A stretch of 64,000 nt of DNA from CAZQQN01 sp964595485 (GTDB lineage: Bacteria > Bacteroidota > Bacteroidia > CAILMK01 > CAYYUA01), in NCBI GenBank assembly GCA_964595485.1, contig CAZQQN010000007.1, forward strand, positions 25,531-89,530. Direction: 5' to 3'. The translations under genes and the position numbers were made by a program. The stretch's first letter is position 1. Each line of letters begins with the position of its first letter. The notes beneath the pieces are model-generated. The model was not told where the DNA came from, ran no database searches, and saw nothing but the letters and a program-made list of their open reading frames with translations. Below are positions 60,901 to 64,000 of this stretch, piece by piece.

Positions 60901-63900
60901 CAATAATTGATTCATCGAGTAAGAAGGATACCGTTTATTTAGAATGGCATAAGGGAGACACCGTTACCCTTTCTGTGACTGAAAAAGCACAAAACGGTTG
61001 CGATACTACAGTTAGCCAGGAAATCTACATAGAAAGCTTACCTAAAGCAACAATAAACGGACCTGATACTGTTTGTGCTTATGACTCCGGTAATTTTTAC
61101 AGTGTTCCTTATGATCCCAATTATACTTATGATTGGCGGGTAAAAGGTGGTGAAATCCTCAGTGGTAATTCCAATGATACTGCCAATATACGTTGGTTAT
61201 CTTCTGGTTCCGGGATTCTTTCTGTTAAGATTAAAGATACAGCAACAGGCTGTAGTAATGTTATTTACTATTCAACATATTCCAAGTTTGACTTTAATTA
61301 TGATAACCTTGCTCATGCTACCGTTGGTAATGATGCCAAAAGTTATGACTCTGCTTATTTTTCAGATGGTAAAGGTCCTATCGTAGACAATAATTGTACA
61401 GGTGGTAAAGGTATTGATCTCACCATCAAGGGTTCTCAGTTCGATAAAGATGAGATTTGCATGACTTACCGGTTTCAACGGGATGAAAGTACTGGCAAGT
61501 TCTTTAACCGGGGTTACACTGAAATTTATATGAGTGGGGGGACTATTTACATTCAATACCGCATCGACAATGGTTCTGGCGGTTATAAGGACTTAGGAAC
61601 TTTTAACACAGGTTATTCTCCACCGTTTGACACTACTTTTCGCAATTTTAATTTCTGCTATGATAAAAAGAGTGGAAAGTTTGAATTTCGGGTTAATGAT
61701 AGCTTAGTTTGGGTGAATAACGGCCCTGATGGAAGAGCATTAAACTGGACGGGCGCCGGAGATGCTATTATGGGGCAGCAAATGGACGGCAGTTGCAAGA
61801 AAAGAGCTTTTTGGGACTTTTTCTCTTTTTATGACCAAATAAGTATTCGAGAAAAGCCAAGCCTCAGTGTTAATGGTGACACAAACACCTGTCAATACCA
61901 GGATACTGTAACTTACCAGGTTACTAACCAAAGTGGGCATACTTATAGTTGGTCGTCTAATGCCGGTGAATTCATAAATGGCAGCGATTCTTCTTCTGTG
62001 AAATTTGTTTGGCATGACACAGGTTCACAGAATATTCAGGTGAAAGAAACGAATAATCAGGGCTGTGATACTACATCGCAATATAAGGTACAAGTTCATC
62101 CCCAGCCAAATACAAAAATTAAAGGTAAGGATACCATTTGTCCTAATGATACGACCTTATATAAGGTAAAAGCGGATTCAGGTAATACTTATTCCTGGAC
62201 CGTCAACAATGGTAGTATTGTATGGGATTCGGGCCATAAAGTTAATGTTGCCTGGAATGGGCATGGAGGTTCGCAAATTGAAGCCACAATAACCAACAGC
62301 AATGGTTGTGATACTACGCTTAAAGATTCAATTGAGGTTGACTCCATGCCAAACCCTGTAATAACAGGCACTGATAGTGTTTGTGAATATACAAATGGTC
62401 ATACATACCAAACAAGCTTTAATAATAAAAACACGTATAGTTGGTCTGTTGAAAATGGTTACATAACGCACGATTCAGGAAATAAAATAAATGTTAAATG
62501 GCAGCAGGAGGGAAGTGGTAAAGTATCATTAACAGAGACTAATAGTGGCGGATGTGATACAACAGTGTCCAAAAAAATTGAAATATCGCCTAAACCGAGG
62601 CCTTTCCTAAGAGGTGATGATACGGTTTGTGTTCATTCTGATACCTCCACTTATAAAGTGGTTAAACCACAAGTTACCGGAGAAGGCGCTGCATTCATTC
62701 AAAATGACACCCTTCATACTATCAGTAGAGATGGCGGAAGTGATACTGCGTGGAACGTTAGTGGGATAAAAGCGTTTGGGCCAGCATTTTATGATTTTAA
62801 TAACAATGGTCTTAATGATTTGCCATTACTGCTTAATTCCAAAAAGATTGGTCTATGGAATAGAACCAATGGTGTTTATGATACCATTGATATAAGCGGT
62901 AAGCAGGCAAGGACAAGCAAGACAAGACTAGCAGTTGGTTTTTGGAAGGGAAGTGGACCATCTATCTTTTACACGGGAAAGAATAAAAACAAAGTTTATC
63001 GTGTTAACCGCAGTGGGAATCCCACACAAGTGCTAAGCACAGGAAGTGGTGTGAATGCGTTGATAGGCGTTAAGGATATAGATGGCGATGGTAAAAATGA
63101 ATTAATTTTTGCTGATGCTTCTCAGGAAATTCGTTATCTTAACCAAAACGGTACGATTCAGACAACAGGGGTAACAGCAGGCTCTAATAATAATATCGGT
63201 ATTGGCAATCCTAAGGATTTCAATGGCAATGGTCGGGCATCAATACCCATTGTGGATGGTGCTAACGAAATTAAACTTATTAATTCAAGTGGGGTTCAAT
63301 CGACAATACTACCAAGTTCAAAAGGCCTGGCAAGTAAATCTGTTCTTTCTGCTTTAGATATTGATTGCGATAAAGAGTATGAAGTAGGATATCAAAAAGC
63401 TAACTCGCCAAATGATAATAAAGTCAAATACATAGACGATGTTCAGGGTAGTAACAATGATAATTTCCTAACCAATAACATGGGTAATAAGATTGATGCA
63501 GATGACGGACAAGGTTTAGTTAGTATTGATTTCACCTCAACCAAAGGCTGCATTGACACGCTAACTATTGATGTTAAAAGTGGTTATAATTACAGTTGGT
63601 CTGCTAAAAATGGTAATATTGTTAATAACTCAGATTCCTCTGTTTCTGTTAATTGGAATAAAGCGGGTGATAAGAGCCTCAAGTTAACTGAAACAAATGC
63701 TAAAGGCTGTGATACCACAGTTACTAAAAATATCCATGTAGAACCAAAGCCTGCGCCGTCAATCAGTGGTAAAGACACGGTTTGTGAATATACGACCGTT
63801 GATTCTTACAGTACGACCGATTATTCCGGTCATAGTTATAGCTGGAATGTCACCAACGGTAAGATAGCAAGCGATTCGGGTAATAGCATCACGGTAGACT

Positions 63901-64000
63901 GGTCCGGTAATGGCAGTGGTCAGGTAGAAGTTACCGAGACGAATGAAGAAGGTTGTGATACCACGGTTATCAAGGACATCCATGTAGAACCGAAGCCTGC
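57981..64000 (+). CDS. Giant mosaic surface protein with lectin, SprB/PKD-type and FG-GAP-like modules (partial, runs off the window)
   Basis: One frame is open without a stop from ATG 57981 to the window edge, over 2,000 residues. Signal peptide 1-30 (ASPNAFGQ). Modules by residue: Cys-rich start (31-190); SprB-like repeat (237-311, GGFPPYNYDW); Ig-like (312-397); L-type lectin (398-625, GADGVAFMLQND, SLSIEMDTWQN, KVYYGWTGSTGG); Ig-like (626-770); PKD (772-852, YSWEFGDGDSS); Ig repeats (853-1100); LamG-like (1100-1294); Ig repeats (1295-1590); FG-GAP-like (1594-1817, VKDIDGDGKNELIFAD); then 82-residue Ig repeats ending GCDTTV. The architecture fits adhesins such as SprB, exported by T9SS and moved along the surface for gliding. 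The C-terminal sorting domain must lie outside the window, so T9SS export is inference. Confidence 0.85.
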   Translation, partial: MIGYLFRCFNAPCIGILLLLTLASPNAFGQGGPGGGSCNPITVDLSGNPDSSWTSSSITRNGNCCSNTNCVQFDVTLDKDAAGVKLEISSGAVPGGALTYQVNCGLATNNFGDTVCLSGTGPHNLTFCKPGNNPNTYTINSIKTPEIEGDSLVKKGCTGTLTVNNLVDSTIFWSSVPHDSTNNSYLNCTNGCDTVSVNPSSGFPDSVQYKVCGEPTFDCAKDTVCDTLTVHFDSDVSVEIDNISDSLPCQGPSDSVQLKANASGGFPPYNYDWNTESTDSLIKGDTGTYWVKVTDQSACPPVYDTFTLALAEDPSPKAGKDSFVCPDSNLLLGGSPVISKDTSNYDFQWTPGNGLNKNSIAHPIANPDTSTRYVLTSTDTNGCQFYDTTFIKIDTCCDNYTTSFQEDTTLNYSYNGDASKISNLCYQMTPDSNNQNGSFWQKQTINLNKPFDFKFRLNVGCRDANGADGVAFMLQNDPDSTKAQGSSSKGIHLGSDGIEPSLSIEMDTWQNTDNDTATGNAIDPKEDHISITQNGYIYHNLVDPVQADSNNANVEDCQCHNFRIKWDPCTDSIKVYFDGQLRVTYQRDLINDLFNGNPKVYYGWTGSTGGSKNKQYVCKNLSVSTSADRQICKGDTVHLSASGGTSYSWSPGGSLNDSTIANPIASPDTTTNYVVSTSNGLCSYLDTVEVTVDPVPNLSPDTTSICRGDSAKLTVTHGNDFSWAPTSDLSDSTIAKPLAYPDSNTNYTVFAKDTVTGCQAYDTSRVLVDSLPKAGFTNDPFCLNDSTFFYDSSSIKGDSIGTYSWEFGDGDSSAKKDPTHYYSSKGTFEVSLKVTSVNGCVDSVTDSVKTTSSPNTVLNGPDTICDYDSNVYSLPNYDSANSFAATAKGGSVEDGVGTDSITVKWNQTGWDTLSITETKPSGCDTVVKKAVWVKATPDPVLNGPVNVCEFSKKYKYYVNGQSNSNFTWKVNGGSIIDSSSKKDTVYLEWHKGDTVTLSVTEKAQNGCDTTVSQEIYIESLPKATINGPDTVCAYDSGNFYSVPYDPNYTYDWRVKGGEILSGNSNDTANIRWLSSGSGILSVKIKDTATGCSNVIYYSTYSKFDFNYDNLAHATVGNDAKSYDSAYFSDGKGPIVDNNCTGGKGIDLTIKGSQFDKDEICMTYRFQRDESTGKFFNRGYTEIYMSGGTIYIQYRIDNGSGGYKDLGTFNTGYSPPFDTTFRNFNFCYDKKSGKFEFRVNDSLVWVNNGPDGRALNWTGAGDAIMGQQMDGSCKKRAFWDFFSFYDQISIREKPSLSVNGDTNTCQYQDTVTYQVTNQSGHTYSWSSNAGEFINGSDSSSVKFVWHDTGSQNIQVKETNNQGCDTTSQYKVQVHPQPNTKIKGKDTICPNDTTLYKVKADSGNTYSWTVNNGSIVWDSGHKVNVAWNGHGGSQIEATITNSNGCDTTLKDSIEVDSMPNPVITGTDSVCEYTNGHTYQTSFNNKNTYSWSVENGYITHDSGNKINVKWQQEGSGKVSLTETNSGGCDTTVSKKIEISPKPRPFLRGDDTVCVHSDTSTYKVVKPQVTGEGAAFIQNDTLHTISRDGGSDTAWNVSGIKAFGPAFYDFNNNGLNDLPLLLNSKKIGLWNRTNGVYDTIDISGKQARTSKTRLAVGFWKGSGPSIFYTGKNKNKVYRVNRSGNPTQVLSTGSGVNALIGVKDIDGDGKNELIFADASQEIRYLNQNGTIQTTGVTAGSNNNIGIGNPKDFNGNGRASIPIVDGANEIKLINSSGVQSTILPSSKGLASKSVLSALDIDCDKEYEVGYQKANSPNDNKVKYIDDVQGSNNDNFLTNNMGNKIDADDGQGLVSIDFTSTKGCIDTLTIDVKSGYNYSWSAKNGNIVNNSDSSVSVNWNKAGDKSLKLTETNAKGCDTTVTKNIHVEPKPAPSISGKDTVCEYTTVDSYSTTDYSGHSYSWNVTNGKIASDSGNSITVDWSGNGSGQVEVTETNEEGCDTTVIKDIHVEPKP
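63486..64000 (+). repeat. 82-residue Ig-like repeats at the right edge
   Basis: The block ATCCATGTAGAACC-AAGCCTGC recurs at 63732 and 63978, exactly 246 bp (82 codons) apart, with one mismatch in 23 bases. Each unit ends GCDTTV followed by a PKPA linker and the next GKDTVCEY strand. The array continues beyond the window. Confidence 0.85.

Overview
The window is chromosomal DNA from a gliding member of the Bacteroidota, most likely a free-living, probably aquatic Cytophagales-type bacterium. Evidence: the gliding ABC transporter genes gldA-gldF-gldG, type IX secretion (T9SS) sorting domains, SprB/PKD-type giant surface proteins, DUF4369 and TRL-like lipoproteins, promoters of the Bacteroidota form (TTTG, about 19 nt, TAnnTTTG), and no clear Shine-Dalgarno sequences. 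There is no phage, insertion sequence, plasmid or CRISPR signal. The placement rests on gene content only.

Layout. 1-5.7 kb: TRL-like lipoprotein, htpG, an aminotransferase/omega-amidase pair and a DUF4369 lipoprotein. 5.7-17.5 kb: housekeeping genes gatB, alaS, xerD, lysA, then serC-serA-DUF1015 and a small lipoprotein. 17.6-25.2 kb: a cobalamin riboswitch with its own promoter, followed by five co-directional genes: a T9SS-exported beta-propeller protein with tandem Ig-like repeats, a secreted SUMF1-fold protein, a very small T9SS cargo, a BtuB-type TonB-dependent receptor and a BtuG-like surface lipoprotein. 25.2-30.7 kb: two OmpA-type proteins, DoxX, a membrane-anchored J protein and an esterase. 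30.9-32.9 kb: an ECF sigma factor overlapping a protein with an N-terminal membrane anchor, a long disordered linker and a C-terminal outer-membrane-barrel-like domain.

33.2-38.6 kb: an AddA/RecB-like helicase-nuclease with an apparent TTG start, an XRE regulator, a 0.7-kb AT-rich gap and an alpha/beta hydrolase. 38.7-42.1 kb: an ExbB/ExbD-type proton-channel operon, tRNA-Ser(GGA) and tatD. 42.2-48.4 kb: an APH-fold protein leading directly into gldA-gldF-gldG, a DUF4340 protein and a membrane cytochrome c. 48.5-53.8 kb: three SurA/PpiC-type periplasmic folding factors followed by a MoxR ATPase. 53.9-57.6 kb: an AlbA_2/Schlafen-like protein, tRNA-His(GTG), a beta-helix lipoprotein and comF. 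57.98 kb to the end: one open reading frame, still open at the window edge (more than 2,000 residues), encoding a mosaic surface protein with lectin, SprB-like, PKD, LamG-like and FG-GAP-like modules.

Three themes connect the regions: envelope biogenesis (PpiC proteins, ExbBD, ECF sigma, OmpA), gliding and T9SS surface display (GldAFG, T9SS cargos, giant adhesin), and riboswitch-controlled B12 capture at the surface. The two most unusual units are the B12 locus, which pairs a BtuG-like lipoprotein with a second propeller that appears to be T9SS cargo, and the sigma factor/barrel-fused membrane protein pair.
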